Below are positions 47,786 through 56,872 of a DNA stretch of 64,000 nt, in pieces. Under the pieces are notes generated by a model. The model ran no database searches, was not told the origin of the DNA, and worked only from the letters and a program-made list of their open reading frames with translations. The stretch is from the NCBI RefSeq assembly GCF_001657475.1, contig NZ_LXEY01000018.1, forward strand, positions 124,001 through 188,000, given 5' to 3'. The translations under genes and the position numbers were made by a program. The DNA comes from Enteractinococcus helveticum. GTDB lineage: Bacteria > Actinomycetota > Actinomycetes > Actinomycetales > Micrococcaceae. Numbering within the stretch: position 1 is the first letter of the stretch; each line of letters opens with the position of its first letter.

Positions 47786-47811
47786 CGGCGGTCTCTTTTG
47801 TGAGATCGCCG
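47786..47811 (+). terminator. Terminator after mihF
   Basis: A 10-bp stem (47786-47795 with 47802-47811, one G-U pair) with loop TTTTGT, followed by GTTGTTG, 18 bases after the mihF stop. A run of six A precedes it (47768-47773), so it may also act on the minus strand. Confidence 0.6.
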
Positions 47812-47878
47812 GTTGTTGCGCTAATCTACACGTATCGCATTAGAGCGCAATCCACCCAGAAACACCACGAGGAACATC

Positions 47879-48514
47879 TTGCCTGATCAGACGCCACCGG
47901 TCATTCCCGGGCCCCGAGATTTGACCTTGCGTCCTGAACACGCAGGAACACGACCTGCCGTAACCGTGTTAGCCGGTCCAACCGCCGTCGGCAAAGGCAC
48001 CGTGAGTCAATACATCCGGGAGCACTACCCACAGGTCTGTCTTTCCGTGTCAGCTACCACCCGGGAGCCGCGTCCCGGTGAAATTGATGGTGTGCACTAC
48101 TCATTTGTGTCCCATCAACAATTTGACGAACTCGTTGAACAAGGCAAGATGTTGGAATGGGCACAAGTCCACGGCCAGAATAAATACGGCACGCCCCGTT
48201 CCATGGTCGAAAATGCCTTAGCAAAAGGACAACACGTCCTGTTGGAAATCGATCTACAGGGGGCTCGCCAAGTGCGACAGACCCTGCCAGAAGCTACTTT
48301 CGTGTTTCTGGCACCACCCAGCTGGGAAGAATTAGTGCGCCGCCTCGTTGGACGCGGCACCGAATCAGCCGAGGAACAGCAGCGCAGATTAGAAACCGCT
48401 AAACTAGAACTTGCTGCAGAACCAGAATTTGACGCCGTGATTGTCAACGATACAGTTGGACAAGCATCTGCCAGGCTGGTAGAAGTCATGCAATTGACTA
48501 CACCGCAGCAGTAG
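47879..48514 (+). CDS. gmk: Guanylate kinase
   Basis: A 211-residue enzyme phosphorylating GMP to GDP. P-loop [10 protein letters not shown] is at about 33-42; the GMP-binding [21 protein letters not shown] (about 57-77) and [12 protein letters not shown] (about 120) are clear. A proline-rich N-terminal extension of about 25 residues precedes the core. The start is TTG 47881-frame codon at 47879 with GAGGA upstream; no ATG is available. It links nucleotide supply with the adjacent rpoZ, as in most actinobacteria. Confidence 0.95.
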   Translation: MPDQTPPVIPGPRDLTLRPEHAGTRPAVTVLAGPTAVGKGTVSQYIREHYPQVCLSVSATTREPRPGEIDGVHYSFVSHQQFDELVEQGKMLEWAQVHGQNKYGTPRSMVENALAKGQHVLLEIDLQGARQVRQTLPEATFVFLAPPSWEELVRRLVGRGTESAEEQQRRLETAKLELAAEPEFDAVIVNDTVGQASARLVEVMQLTTPQQ

Positions 48515-48542
48515 CCGCGGCAAAAAACAAATACATCCACAA

Positions 48543-48561
48543 TCTCCGGTCGCTCCGGAGA
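48543..48561 (+). promoter_or_regulatory. Hairpin upstream of rpoZ
   Basis: TCTCCGG (48543-48549) pairs perfectly with CCGGAGA (48555-48561) around TCGCT, followed by AATTTATT and the rpoZ ribosome site GGAGAG (48570-48575). It could be a weak terminator for gmk or an attenuator in the rpoZ leader. Confidence 0.45.
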
Positions 48562-48578
48562 AATTTATTGGAGAGTCA

Positions 48579-48950
48579 GTGACTGAACAAAAAATTGAAG
48601 GTATCGTCAACCCATCGCTCGATGAGCTCATCGACAAGGTTGACTCCAAATACGCTCTGGTGCTTTTCGCTGCACAGCGCGCCCGCCAGATCAACGCCTA
48701 CTACTCCCAGCTGCATGAAGGGCTCTTCGAATACGTTGGCCCACTCGTGGACACCGAGCTCAACGAAAAGCCCCTGTCGATTGCACTACGTGAAATCGAT
48801 GACGGGCTGCTAGAAATGAAGCCGGTTGAAGAAGTCCGTGCTGCAGCCGCTGATGAACTGGCCGAAGAATTCCCAACCTTCGAATTGCCAGCCAACGAAG
48901 ACGATCCCTTCGCACTGCCAGAAGAACCTGCAGCCGGCTCCGAGGACTAA
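48579..48950 (+). CDS. rpoZ: RNA polymerase omega subunit
   Basis: A 123-residue subunit that helps assemble RNA polymerase and forms part of a ppGpp site in some bacteria. The core contains [28 protein letters not shown] (about 13-40) and the tail is acidic, as in actinobacteria. GTG 48579 follows GGAGAG. It lies 64 bases after gmk and 33 before coaBC in the conserved order gmk-rpoZ-coaBC-metK-priA. Confidence 0.94.
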   Translation: MTEQKIEGIVNPSLDELIDKVDSKYALVLFAAQRARQINAYYSQLHEGLFEYVGPLVDTELNEKPLSIALREIDDGLLEMKPVEEVRAAAADELAEEFPTFELPANEDDPFALPEEPAAGSED

Positions 48951-48983
48951 CACCACATACCCAGAGGCTTGAAGAGGGGATCC

Positions 48984-50204
48984 ATGCGGATTGTACTAGG
49001 CGTTACCGGCGGTATCGCCGCATATAAGGCTGCACTCCTACTGCGACTTATGACCGAAGACGGCCATGAGGTCCACGTGGTCCCCACCGATTCGGCCCTG
49101 AAATTCGTTGGCAAGCCTACTTGGGAGGCCCTATCGGGCCAACCGGTGTACAACGATACGTTCGAAGCCGTCGAAGACGTCAACCACGTGCTGCAGGGAC
49201 GTAGAGCCGATGTAGTCGTGCTTGCGCCAGCAACAGCCAATTCAATCGCCAAAGCTGCCGCAGGTCTAGCTGAAGATCTCCTGGGCAATATCCTGCTGAC
49301 GGCCACAGTTCCGGTTGTCATGGCTCCGGCCATGCACACCGAAATGTGGGAAAATCCTGCCACTAAAGCCAACGTGGCGACACTGCGCTCGCGCGGTGTG
49401 CACGTTATAGAACCAGCCGTTGGGCGTCTGACCGGCGTTGATACCGGCAAGGGACGCTTTCCTGATCCCGAAGACATTTGGGCCCAGACACAACAGATCG
49501 TTGCCCAAGCTCAGACCGGGGACCAACTTGCTGGCAGATCAGTTGTGATCAGTGCCGGCGGGACCCGCGAAGCGCTTGACCCCGTGCGGTATTTGGGGAA
49601 TCGGTCCTCCGGTAAACAAGGTGTAGCACTGGCAAAGGCTGCTGCTGCACAGGGTGCACAGGTCACGCTGATTGCCGGGGCCATGGATGTCCAGGCGCCG
49701 ACTCACCCCAATATCACCGTCGTGCGTATTGAGTCCACGCGGGAGTTGCTGGACGCCGTACTGGAACATGCTCAACATCAGGATGCTCTGATTATGGCGG
49801 CGGCTGTTGCTGATTTCCGACCGGCCAGTGCCACCAACGAGAAGATTAAAAAACAAGACGACGCTTCGGCTCCAACGATTGTTCTTGAACAAACCGAAGA
49901 TGTCTTACGTACCAGCGTAGAACAACGTGCCGCAGGTCAACCGCTGCCACGAGTCATCGTAGGATTTGCTGCTGAAACCGGCGACGAGACGACCAGCCCA
50001 CTGGAATACGGGCGTGCCAAGCTGCAACGCAAGGGTTGCGAAATACTGGTCGTCAATGAAGTCGGTGTTGGCAAAGTCTTTGGCCAAAACGACAACGACG
50101 TCACCATACTGTTTGCCAACGGACGCGAAGAGCTCTCCGTTCAAGGCAGCAAAGATGTGGTGGCCGAAGCGATTATTGAACAGCTTGCTGTCGCATTGGC
50201 ATAG
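48984..50204 (+). CDS. coaBC: Bifunctional phosphopantothenoylcysteine decarboxylase/phosphopantothenate-cysteine ligase
   Basis: A 406-residue bifunctional enzyme of coenzyme A synthesis. The CoaC flavoprotein half (1 to about 180) begins MRIVLGVTGGIAAYKA and contains PAMHTEMWENPAT, with the conserved substrate-clamping His and Asn. The CoaB half (about 185-400) begins at VVISAGGTREALDPVRYLGNRSSGKQG and contains AAVADFRP and a lysine-rich flexible loop. ATG 48984 has GAGGGG five bases upstream; the open frame from TTG 48969 is not needed. Confidence 0.95.
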   Translation: MRIVLGVTGGIAAYKAALLLRLMTEDGHEVHVVPTDSALKFVGKPTWEALSGQPVYNDTFEAVEDVNHVLQGRRADVVVLAPATANSIAKAAAGLAEDLLGNILLTATVPVVMAPAMHTEMWENPATKANVATLRSRGVHVIEPAVGRLTGVDTGKGRFPDPEDIWAQTQQIVAQAQTGDQLAGRSVVISAGGTREALDPVRYLGNRSSGKQGVALAKAAAAQGAQVTLIAGAMDVQAPTHPNITVVRIESTRELLDAVLEHAQHQDALIMAAAVADFRPASATNEKIKKQDDASAPTIVLEQTEDVLRTSVEQRAAGQPLPRVIVGFAAETGDETTSPLEYGRAKLQRKGCEILVVNEVGVGKVFGQNDNDVTILFANGREELSVQGSKDVVAEAIIEQLAVALA

Positions 50205-50230
50205 AGTTTTACGATCCGTGAACTGTAGCC

Positions 50231-50258
50231 TTGTCGAGGCTGTCTGAGGGGGTAAACT
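50231..50258 (+). promoter_or_regulatory. Putative metK promoter giving a leaderless transcript
   Basis: TTGTCG (50231-50236) and TAAACT (50253-50258) are separated by 16 bases and resemble -35 and -10 boxes. Transcription would then begin close to 50265-50267, the GTG of metK. The nearest Shine-Dalgarno-like run (GAGGGGG) is 14 bases from the GTG and lies inside the spacer, so a leaderless start explains the layout better. Confidence 0.45.
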
Positions 50259-50266
50259 CTCATACT

Positions 50267-51517
50267 GTGACTGCTAAAGATACTTCTTCCATGTATGAGC
50301 CCTACGAGGGCATCGGCGACGGCCAACTTCGGTTATTTACCTCTGAATCCGTGACCGCCGGCCACCCCGATAAAATTTGTGACCAGATCTCCGATGCGGT
50401 GCTTGATGCCATCATCGCGCAAGACTCCAACGCCAAGGTTGCAGTCGAGACCCTGGTGACTACCGGACTGGTCCAGGTCGCCGGGGAGGTCAATACTTCC
50501 GCATACGTTGAAATCCCAGATATCGTGCGCCAGACCATCTTGGACATCGGCTACAATTCCTCAGCTAACGGCTTTGACGGTGCCACCTGCGGTGTCAACA
50601 TTTCTATCGGACAGCAGTCATCCGACATTCACCACGGTGTCTCCACATCGCTGGAAGCCCGTGACGGCTCCGTCGATGAAATCGACAAACAAGGTGCCGG
50701 CGACCAAGGCATCATGTTCGGCTATGCCTCCAATGAAACCCCGGCACTCATGCCCGCCCCGATCTACCTGGCCCACCGGCTGTCCGAACGCCTTACCACC
50801 GTGCGTCAACAGGACAACTCACCGATGCCATACCTGTTGCCAGATGGCAAAACTCAGGTCACCATTGGCTACGATGAACACCACGTGCCACAGTCCGTTG
50901 AAACCGTGGTCTTATCCACCCAACACCTAGCCGATGTTTCTCAGGAACAGCTCCACGCCGATGTGATCGAACATGTTATCAGACCTGTGCTGGTCAATTT
51001 TGGTCTGAATTCTGACAACGCTGAATTCATCATTAACCCCTCCGGTCCATTTGTTATCGGTGGACCAGTTGGTGACGCTGGCCTGACCGGCCGGAAGATC
51101 ATCGTTGACACCTACGGTGGCATGGCTCGCCACGGTGGTGGTGCCTTCTCGGGTAAAGACCCATCGAAGGTTGACCGCTCGGCCGCATATGCCACCCGCT
51201 GGGTTGCTAAGAACATCGTTGCAGCAGGTTTAGCCGCCCGCGCTGAAGTCCAGGTCGCCTACGCGATCGGCAAGGCCCGTCCAGTTGGCCTGTACGTGGA
51301 TACTTTCGGCACCGAAAAAGTCAGCCACGAACAAATCGTCAACGCCATCAACGAAGTCTTTGACCTGCGCCCAGCAGCCATCGTCCAAGACCTCCAGTTG
51401 CTGCGCCCCATCTACCAAGCCACCGCCGCCAACGGTCACTTCGGTCGCGAACTGCCAGATTTCACCTGGGAACGCACCGACAAAGTCGATCAGTTGCGTG
51501 CCGCGGTAGGCTGGTGA
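50267..51517 (+). CDS. metK: S-adenosylmethionine synthetase
   Basis: A 416-residue enzyme joining methionine and ATP to SAM. Family signatures: [26 protein letters not shown] (about 22-47), the hexapeptide-type [11 protein letters not shown] (about 143-153) and [19 protein letters not shown] (about 287-305). The start is taken as GTG 50267; ATG 50291 is an alternative and the open frame back to 50231 overlaps the likely promoter. No SAM riboswitch was recognised in the 62-base upstream gap. priA follows one base after the stop. Confidence 0.96.
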   Translation: MTAKDTSSMYEPYEGIGDGQLRLFTSESVTAGHPDKICDQISDAVLDAIIAQDSNAKVAVETLVTTGLVQVAGEVNTSAYVEIPDIVRQTILDIGYNSSANGFDGATCGVNISIGQQSSDIHHGVSTSLEARDGSVDEIDKQGAGDQGIMFGYASNETPALMPAPIYLAHRLSERLTTVRQQDNSPMPYLLPDGKTQVTIGYDEHHVPQSVETVVLSTQHLADVSQEQLHADVIEHVIRPVLVNFGLNSDNAEFIINPSGPFVIGGPVGDAGLTGRKIIVDTYGGMARHGGGAFSGKDPSKVDRSAAYATRWVAKNIVAAGLAARAEVQVAYAIGKARPVGLYVDTFGTEKVSHEQIVNAINEVFDLRPAAIVQDLQLLRPIYQATAANGHFGRELPDFTWERTDKVDQLRAAVGW

Positions 51518-51518
51518 T

Positions 51519-53603
51519 GTGCCACAAACAGATGCTTTATTCGACCTACCGGAACACCGGGCGACCCTACCGCCGGCACCTGATGGGTGGCCAAAACAAC
51601 CGGTAGCCAAAATCCTGCTCGAAGCACCGGTACTGCATCTGGACCGGCACTTCGACTACCTGATCCCCAAAGAACTCGATGCTGCAGCCCAACCTGGGGT
51701 TCGAGTAAAAGTCCGGTTTGGGCACCAGCAGCTCTTCGGGTGGCTCATCCGGCGCACCGACACCATTGAGACCGCAGCGCGTCTGACGACCATCAAAACG
51801 GTTGTCTCCGCACTGCCCGTACTCGAAGCCAAGGTGTTTGAGCTGGCACAACAGATCGCGCAACACTATGGATCCATTACCGCCGATGTGTTGCGCGTCG
51901 TGGTGCCTCGTCGTGTCGCCGGGGTGGAACGCGAAATCGCAGAGCAAATAGCAGATCACAGCATCCCGGCACCGCCGCCCATCCCCGAAGCCAAAGAAGC
52001 ACCGCTCACCGATAGCGGTGCACCAGATTTCCGGTGGGATCTACTCGACGGTGCCGAACAACTCTTCACCCCAGAACACCACGGCCACTATGCACTCACG
52101 CTACCCAGCGCTCATGGGAGCTGGGATGCGATGGGTGTCCTTGCTGATGCCGCACATCGACTGGCCGCCAGCCAACAAAACACGCTCATTGTCGTACCAG
52201 ACCATAAACACCTCTCCAGGCTGCAACGTCACCTTGAGGATCGGATCGGGTCGCGTGCTTTTGTCATGCTCAGCGGCGAACAGGGCAATACCGCCCGCTA
52301 CCGGTCGTTTTTGAAAATCCTGACCGGCCAACACCGAGTAGTGATCGGTACCCGCTCGGCCATCTGGGCCCCCCTGGAACACATCGACGCGATCGTGGTG
52401 TGGGAGCCCACCAGCGAGCATCTCATTGAACCGCGCACGCCGTATTTCCATGTCCACACCGTGGCACGGTTCCGCGCGTCCCAACACGGAGCTCGGCTGG
52501 TGCTGGCCTCCACCTCACGAGCGCTGGAAATTCAACACCTGGTTGCCAACGGACAACTCCAACAAATCGGTGCGGATCGACCAACACGCAAAGCTCTTGC
52601 GCCCAGGGTCGTGGCTACTGCTGACTCATTTCATGCCGAGCGCGACCCACTGGCCCAGATCGCCCGCATCCCACACCTGGCGCACCAAACAGCCCGTGAA
52701 GCCCTCGATGGCAAACACGGACGCCCCGGACCCGTCCTAGTACAAGTCGCTCGCGCAGGCTTTATCCCCGGACTATTCTGTACCAACTGCGGTGAATCAG
52801 CCCGGTGTCGACACTGCACTGGCCCACTTGGATTCACCGATCGGTTTGCCGTCGAACGCCACGAGGCGACCTGCCGTTGGTGCGGCATCAAAGAACGCCA
52901 TTTTGCCTGCACCAACTGCGGTGGTCGACAGCTGCGTGCCGGAGCTCGCGGCGTACGCCGTACTGCGGATGAATTGGGGCGCGCTTTTCCCATGACACCT
53001 GTGATGTCATCCTCGGCTGACCACATGCTTGTCACCGTGGGGGAGCAGCCGGCCATTGTTATTGCCACCCCAGGTGCCGAACCGGTCGCCACCGACGGTT
53101 ATGCCGCAGCACTCCTGCTCGACGGCGATGCACAACTCCAGCGAGAAGGACTCAATGTCCCAGAGCAGGTGCTTGGCCACTGGATGCGAGCCGCAACGTT
53201 AGTGCGGCCTTCCACCCAAGGTGGCACCGTCGTCGTGACAGCAGAATATGACGACGCCGTGGCAGCACTTGTTCAAATGAATCCCATTGCCTGGGCCACC
53301 CGTCAACTGGCACAACGTCAACAATTGGGTCTACCTCCTGCCATGCGTGTGGCCGAGTTGATCGGACCATCCCATGAGGTACAGAAAACGATTCGGAATA
53401 CTCCGCTGCCGTACCAATCGGAAGAGTCTCCGTGGATCGGGCCGGTGCCGGTGGATGAAGCTACGCATCGAGCGCTGTTATTCTTCCCGGATCATGTCGC
53501 AGAACAGGTCGTGGGAGCACTAAAAACGACTCGTGCACAACTTTCGGCGCGCGGGGAGACAACCTCCGTGCGCTTGCGCATAGATCCCACCGATGTGCTG
53601 TAA
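51519..53603 (+). CDS. priA: PriA-like replication restart protein without helicase motifs
   Basis: A 694-residue homologue of primosomal protein N'. The N-terminal DNA-binding domain (about 30-125, with HFDYLIPKEL and VRVKVRFG) and the zinc-binding cysteines (CTNC, CRHC, CRWCG, CTNCGG, about 425-475) are kept. The ATPase motifs are not: the position of Walker A reads LPSAHGSW and the DEAH position reads VVWEPTSEH. This loss is usual for actinobacterial PriA, so the protein probably loads replication factors without unwinding DNA. GTG 51519 follows metK by one base. Confidence 0.9.
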   Translation: MPQTDALFDLPEHRATLPPAPDGWPKQPVAKILLEAPVLHLDRHFDYLIPKELDAAAQPGVRVKVRFGHQQLFGWLIRRTDTIETAARLTTIKTVVSALPVLEAKVFELAQQIAQHYGSITADVLRVVVPRRVAGVEREIAEQIADHSIPAPPPIPEAKEAPLTDSGAPDFRWDLLDGAEQLFTPEHHGHYALTLPSAHGSWDAMGVLADAAHRLAASQQNTLIVVPDHKHLSRLQRHLEDRIGSRAFVMLSGEQGNTARYRSFLKILTGQHRVVIGTRSAIWAPLEHIDAIVVWEPTSEHLIEPRTPYFHVHTVARFRASQHGARLVLASTSRALEIQHLVANGQLQQIGADRPTRKALAPRVVATADSFHAERDPLAQIARIPHLAHQTAREALDGKHGRPGPVLVQVARAGFIPGLFCTNCGESARCRHCTGPLGFTDRFAVERHEATCRWCGIKERHFACTNCGGRQLRAGARGVRRTADELGRAFPMTPVMSSSADHMLVTVGEQPAIVIATPGAEPVATDGYAAALLLDGDAQLQREGLNVPEQVLGHWMRAATLVRPSTQGGTVVVTAEYDDAVAALVQMNPIAWATRQLAQRQQLGLPPAMRVAELIGPSHEVQKTIRNTPLPYQSEESPWIGPVPVDEATHRALLFFPDHVAEQVVGALKTTRAQLSARGETTSVRLRIDPTDVL

Positions 53604-53620
53604 GCCATTGGTGGAACGGG

Positions 53621-53646
53621 GCGCTCATAAGCCTCAGGCCGAGCGC
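53621..53646 (+). terminator. Possible terminator after priA
   Basis: GCGCTC (53621-53626) pairs with GAGCGC (53641-53646), with an inner GCCT/AGGC helix. It begins 17 bases after priA but has no T-run. The following stretch to 53818 holds no convincing gene; a short open plus-strand run ends at 53794. Confidence 0.4.
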
Positions 53647-53818
53647 TCTGGCTTCTCAACAGAGGACTGCGCCGTGGGATGCAGCGCTGACCAGTCACAC
53701 TAGATCGTCGACCTGTCCAATGAATTCCCTCTTCTTGATGAACCGCCCAATATTGTCGATTTGGCCCATATCGACATGCTCCAGGCGATGTGAAGCGCAA
53801 CCAAGGTCACAGGGGTTT

Positions 53819-54859
53819 TCAGGAGTCTTCGGTATTTTCAATCTGATCGAACGCTGCCGAGAGTTCATCCTCACCCGGTAAACCTTTTTTCTCATCCGTT
53901 GGTAAGGACTCATAGGTGTAGGTTGCCACTGCCATGGGCGAGTCTGACCGGCTGAGGGCATAGCGGACGCTGTGGTCGTTTTTGCTGCCGCAGATGAGGA
54001 TGCCAACCGTCTGGTTATGTGCTTCGCGTTTGAGCTGATCATCGACGACTGCTACATAGAAATTCAGCTTGCCCGCATATTCGGGCTGGAATTTGCCGGT
54101 TTTGAGTTCGATGACGAAGTAGCGCAGCTGTTCGACATGAAAGAACAACAAATCGATGTAGTAGTCGTCCCCACCGACTTCGATGTGGACTTGGCGTCCT
54201 ACGAACGCAAAACCAGGTCCCAGCTCACGCAAAGTCTCAACGATTCGATCGGTCAGCGCTTGTTCGACATCCCGTTCGGCGACTTCGCCAGACAAACCCA
54301 GAAACTCGAAAGCATATGGGTCTTTGGCCACTTGCTGTGTCAGCTCGGATTCGGCAGCGGGTAGGCGTTGAGGGAAATTCGACGGCGCGGCACCGGTGCA
54401 CTCGATCGTATTGTTTTTGATCATGTTCAGCAACACATTGCGTGACCACCCGTATTCCACGGCTGCAGCCGCATACCACCGCCGTGCTTCATGGCTTAAA
54501 GGCTTGTCTAACAGGGTCCGAATGTGGCCCCAGGGTCATTGCGCCACAGGCTGTGGCGCAATTTGTTCCACGTTCCAATGCCGCGCAAAAGTGGTCATGT
54601 ATTGAAGGTTGCGAGGCGAGAAGCCCCGCATATCAGGGAACTCGGCCCGTAGGTCTTCGGCGAGCCGTGCGATGACTTTGCTGCCCCAGCCCTGTGCTTC
54701 TTGCCGCTGCAGAATCTCTTTGCCGATGGATCAATACAGTTGGATCAGTTCGGTATTAATTGTGCGCCGAGCCTGGAGCTGGGCTTGGTGTACACGCTGT
54801 TTGAGCGCTTCAAGAGTCTGGCGGTAGTCGTTGGGAAGAGCAAGATCTGCAGAAGCCAT
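53819..54859 (-). pseudogene. Broken yhcG (DUF1016, PDDEXK nuclease) gene
   Basis: One minus-strand frame from ATG 54859 (start MASADLALPN, then a DUF1016 N-terminal domain) runs through to 53819 but is interrupted by two in-frame TGA codons. The first replaces the tryptophan expected in L-Y-W-S-I-G-K (near 54730); the second lies just before PWGHIRTLLDK (near 54535). The C-terminal part, open from 54460, is a full PDDEXK nuclease domain with YYIDLLFFH and FVIELKTGKFQPEYAGKLN. Intact YhcG-like proteins are putative nucleases often carried near restriction or mobile genes. Since all frame-keeping sequence survives, decay looks recent. Confidence 0.8.
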
Positions 54860-54970
54860 GTTCTTATTCTCCAGCCTGGCCTTATCGTCCATGCGCGTAT
54901 GTCGTAGTACCGGTCTGGGTAATGGCCGCGCCACCATGAACCAATGGGAACATGACAGCCGAACTACCTG

Positions 54971-55535
54971 TCAGATTCCCGAGGTGTCCCTCTTGGCTCG
55001 TCTGCCGTGGCGTTTCACAGCTTCGTTCATCAGCACGAGCATCATGATGAGCAAGCCCACACCGGCTATCGGTACCAGGTCAAGTGGCAGAGTAGCAAAG
55101 CTGCCAAACTCACCGGAGGATTGCCCGTCGGGTAACAGCTCTTCGAAGTACGCCAGAACCCGATCTTTATCCTTCGGGGCAAATTTCCGACCACCATCTG
55201 GCCGCGGGGCATTTGTCACGATTTCTACAACGGCGGACCTCAGCGGTGTGGGTGCGAACAAATTGCAGATTCGCCTCCACGTAGCCGGCCACCTTGGCAC
55301 TAACTGTAGGCGCCACGGATAGCCGTGTTTCAATGGCTGATCCTGCACGAGTGTAGACATCGAGGACCACGTGTTGCAGTAAATCGTCTTTGCCATCGAA
55401 GTAATAGAGCACGACACCTTTGCTCACTTGGGCTCGGCGTGCGATTTCTGCTAGTGAAGCCCCCGAGTAACCCACCTCCGACAACGTGTCGATGGCACAG
55501 CCAATGATCTATGATCGTCGAACTGATTCAGTGAA
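54971..55535 (-). pseudogene. Broken TetR-family regulator gene
   Basis: On the minus strand a TetR helix-turn-helix is clear: IDTLSEVGYSGASLAEIARR then VSKGVVLYYFDGKDDLL. The frame carries a TAG at 55509-55511, where Q is expected before I-I-x-x-A-I-D-T-L, and shifts frame near 55230-55240, after HTAEVR; the ligand-binding half continues in another frame as VVEIVTNAPRPDGGRKFAP. That frame does not end like a TetR protein: its last 30 residues contain LVPIAGVGLLIMMLVLM, a membrane helix, then a basic tail ending at 54971, as if fused by deletion to the end of a membrane-protein gene. Confidence 0.7.
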
Positions 55536-55601
55536 TGTCGGAGCTTTATTAGAAGGTTCTAACCGTATGACCAAATCCGGCACGAGAGGTCAGAGTCGAC
55601 A

Positions 55602-55622
55602 AGAAAAATGTGATATTTTTCT
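55602..55622 (+). repeat. AT-rich perfect hairpin in an otherwise empty stretch
   Basis: AGAAAAAT (55602-55609) and ATTTTTCT (55615-55622) form a perfect 8-bp inverted repeat around GTGAT. It could end transcription in either direction or be an operator left from the tetR gene. The remainder of 55536-55807 shows no gene, RNA or repeat that I can recognise. Confidence 0.45.
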
Positions 55623-55807
55623 CCAACTCTGATGAGTTGTTGGGCAAATATGTGGCCAGGTAGTGAGGGGGACAGTCGCCTTGGTGCATCGTGGGGTGGT
55701 GACAGCGCTCGCAGAAGACAGCGTACATCTAGTGATCTGCAGATGCGTTAGAAGGGGCCGACAGTCGGTAGGTACGGATGCGTCTGACGTGCTGGGATGG
55801 CAGCTGT

Positions 55808-56710
55808 TTATCTAGATAGTTCAAGTGCGTCAACAACTTCAGCGACGCGTGCTCGTTGACTGTGCGACAGGCCTTGGATCGGCAATGGCAAACTCTGGTA
55901 CGGCACCAGACCCAGGTATTCGGCGATTGCTGCGGTCACGCGCAGGCTTCCACCGAATCCTGTAAATAGGTTCCATAACGGGGTCAGGCGTTGAGCTTCT
56001 TGCAGCGCGTCGTCGTTTCGGTGTTGTTGTATGGCTCTTGTGATGGCCAGTGCGAGATCGGGTAGCGTCCCGCCAATCACTGAATACCATGCATCACAGC
56101 CCGCAGTGAGACCATTGGCTGCAAACGCGTCGCCTGACACCCCAATGGTGACGTGATCAGGAATGATGGCTCGTATCGCGGTGACATGCTCGCGTGCTTT
56201 CGCCGGTTCGGCTGGTACTCCAGGGATCCTGAGTGATGCGATGCCCGGCAACGCTGCGATACGTGCGTAGAGCTCGGTGCTGAACGTGAAATGCGTGGTC
56301 CCAGGATTGTCGTAGACGATGATGGGCGAATCGGTATGTTGTGTCACCGTGTCAAAGAGCTCCAAGACATCGTGTTCGGTCAGTGGCTGGTAGGTCATCG
56401 GAGCCAAGAGCAAGCCAGCGACTCCGGCACGTTGTGCGCTGTCAATATTCGTAAGGATCTGCGATGTCCGAAGCGCCCCAATGCCAACGAACACCGGTGT
56501 GGTTCCTGCGTGTTCGACTGCTAAGTGCGCGATGCGATCACGTTCATGGGCAGTCAGATAGGCGTAGGAGCCAGTGGATCCAAGGACGGTGATGGAATCG
56601 ACGCCTGCTGTAGATAATCGCTGTATCAAGCCGACAAAAGCAGCCTCGTGGATCTCGTAATCTGCTAGTGGGGTGAGTGGGAATGCGCTGAGACCAGTAA
56701 ATAATGACAT
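55808..56710 (-). CDS. DapA-family (dihydrodipicolinate synthase-like) protein lacking the Schiff-base lysine
   Basis: A 300-residue TIM-barrel protein of the DHDPS/N-acetylneuraminate lyase family: substrate loop VLGSTGSYAYLT (about 42-53) and catalytic Tyr133 in VYDNPGTT. The lysine that forms the Schiff base, expected in I-x-x-[IL]-K after the LPGI segment, is Arg161 (codon AGG at 56228-56230) in SLRIPGV; the rest of that segment is kept. Aldolase or lyase chemistry by the usual route is therefore doubtful. It is not the housekeeping dapA by context: it has no lysine genes around it, and is divergent from the oxidoreductase at 56873. Confidence 0.88.
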   Translation of the reverse strand: MSLFTGLSAFPLTPLADYEIHEAAFVGLIQRLSTAGVDSITVLGSTGSYAYLTAHERDRIAHLAVEHAGTTPVFVGIGALRTSQILTNIDSAQRAGVAGLLLAPMTYQPLTEHDVLELFDTVTQHTDSPIIVYDNPGTTHFTFSTELYARIAALPGIASLRIPGVPAEPAKAREHVTAIRAIIPDHVTIGVSGDAFAANGLTAGCDAWYSVIGGTLPDLALAITRAIQQHRNDDALQEAQRLTPLWNLFTGFGGSLRVTAAIAEYLGLVPYQSLPLPIQGLSHSQRARVAEVVDALELSR

Positions 56711-56872
56711 GTGGATTTCCTCGTGGGGTCAGGCCTGAGAAGTTCTGTCGACTCAATCTACCGTCTACATAGGCACCTGTAGCCGTTTGCCATGGGGTTG
56801 CGAGGTTTTGATCTGCCATGCCATGGCGTATCGTTGGGCTGACTAATCTGAAGAGCGATCACTGGGGGTTCC

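Noticed and set aside
48543-48561. A CRISPR-like or repeat array from the several short GC palindromes between genes.
   Set aside because: The palindromes differ in sequence and are single copies at gene ends; no regularly spaced direct repeats were seen anywhere in the window.
53819-54859. Recoding of TGA as tryptophan or selenocysteine in the yhcG-like gene.
   Set aside because: TGA is a normal stop in this genome (metK), no SECIS-like hairpin is evident after the codons, and the second TGA does not clearly replace a Trp. A pseudogene is simpler.
54731-54937. A separate 68-residue gene upstream of the PDDEXK protein.
   Set aside because: It is in frame with the downstream part and reads as the DUF1016 N-terminus cut by a TGA, so it belongs to the same pseudogene.
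55808-56710. Housekeeping dapA (4-hydroxy-tetrahydrodipicolinate synthase).
   Set aside because: The Schiff-base lysine is missing and the context is not lysine biosynthesis.
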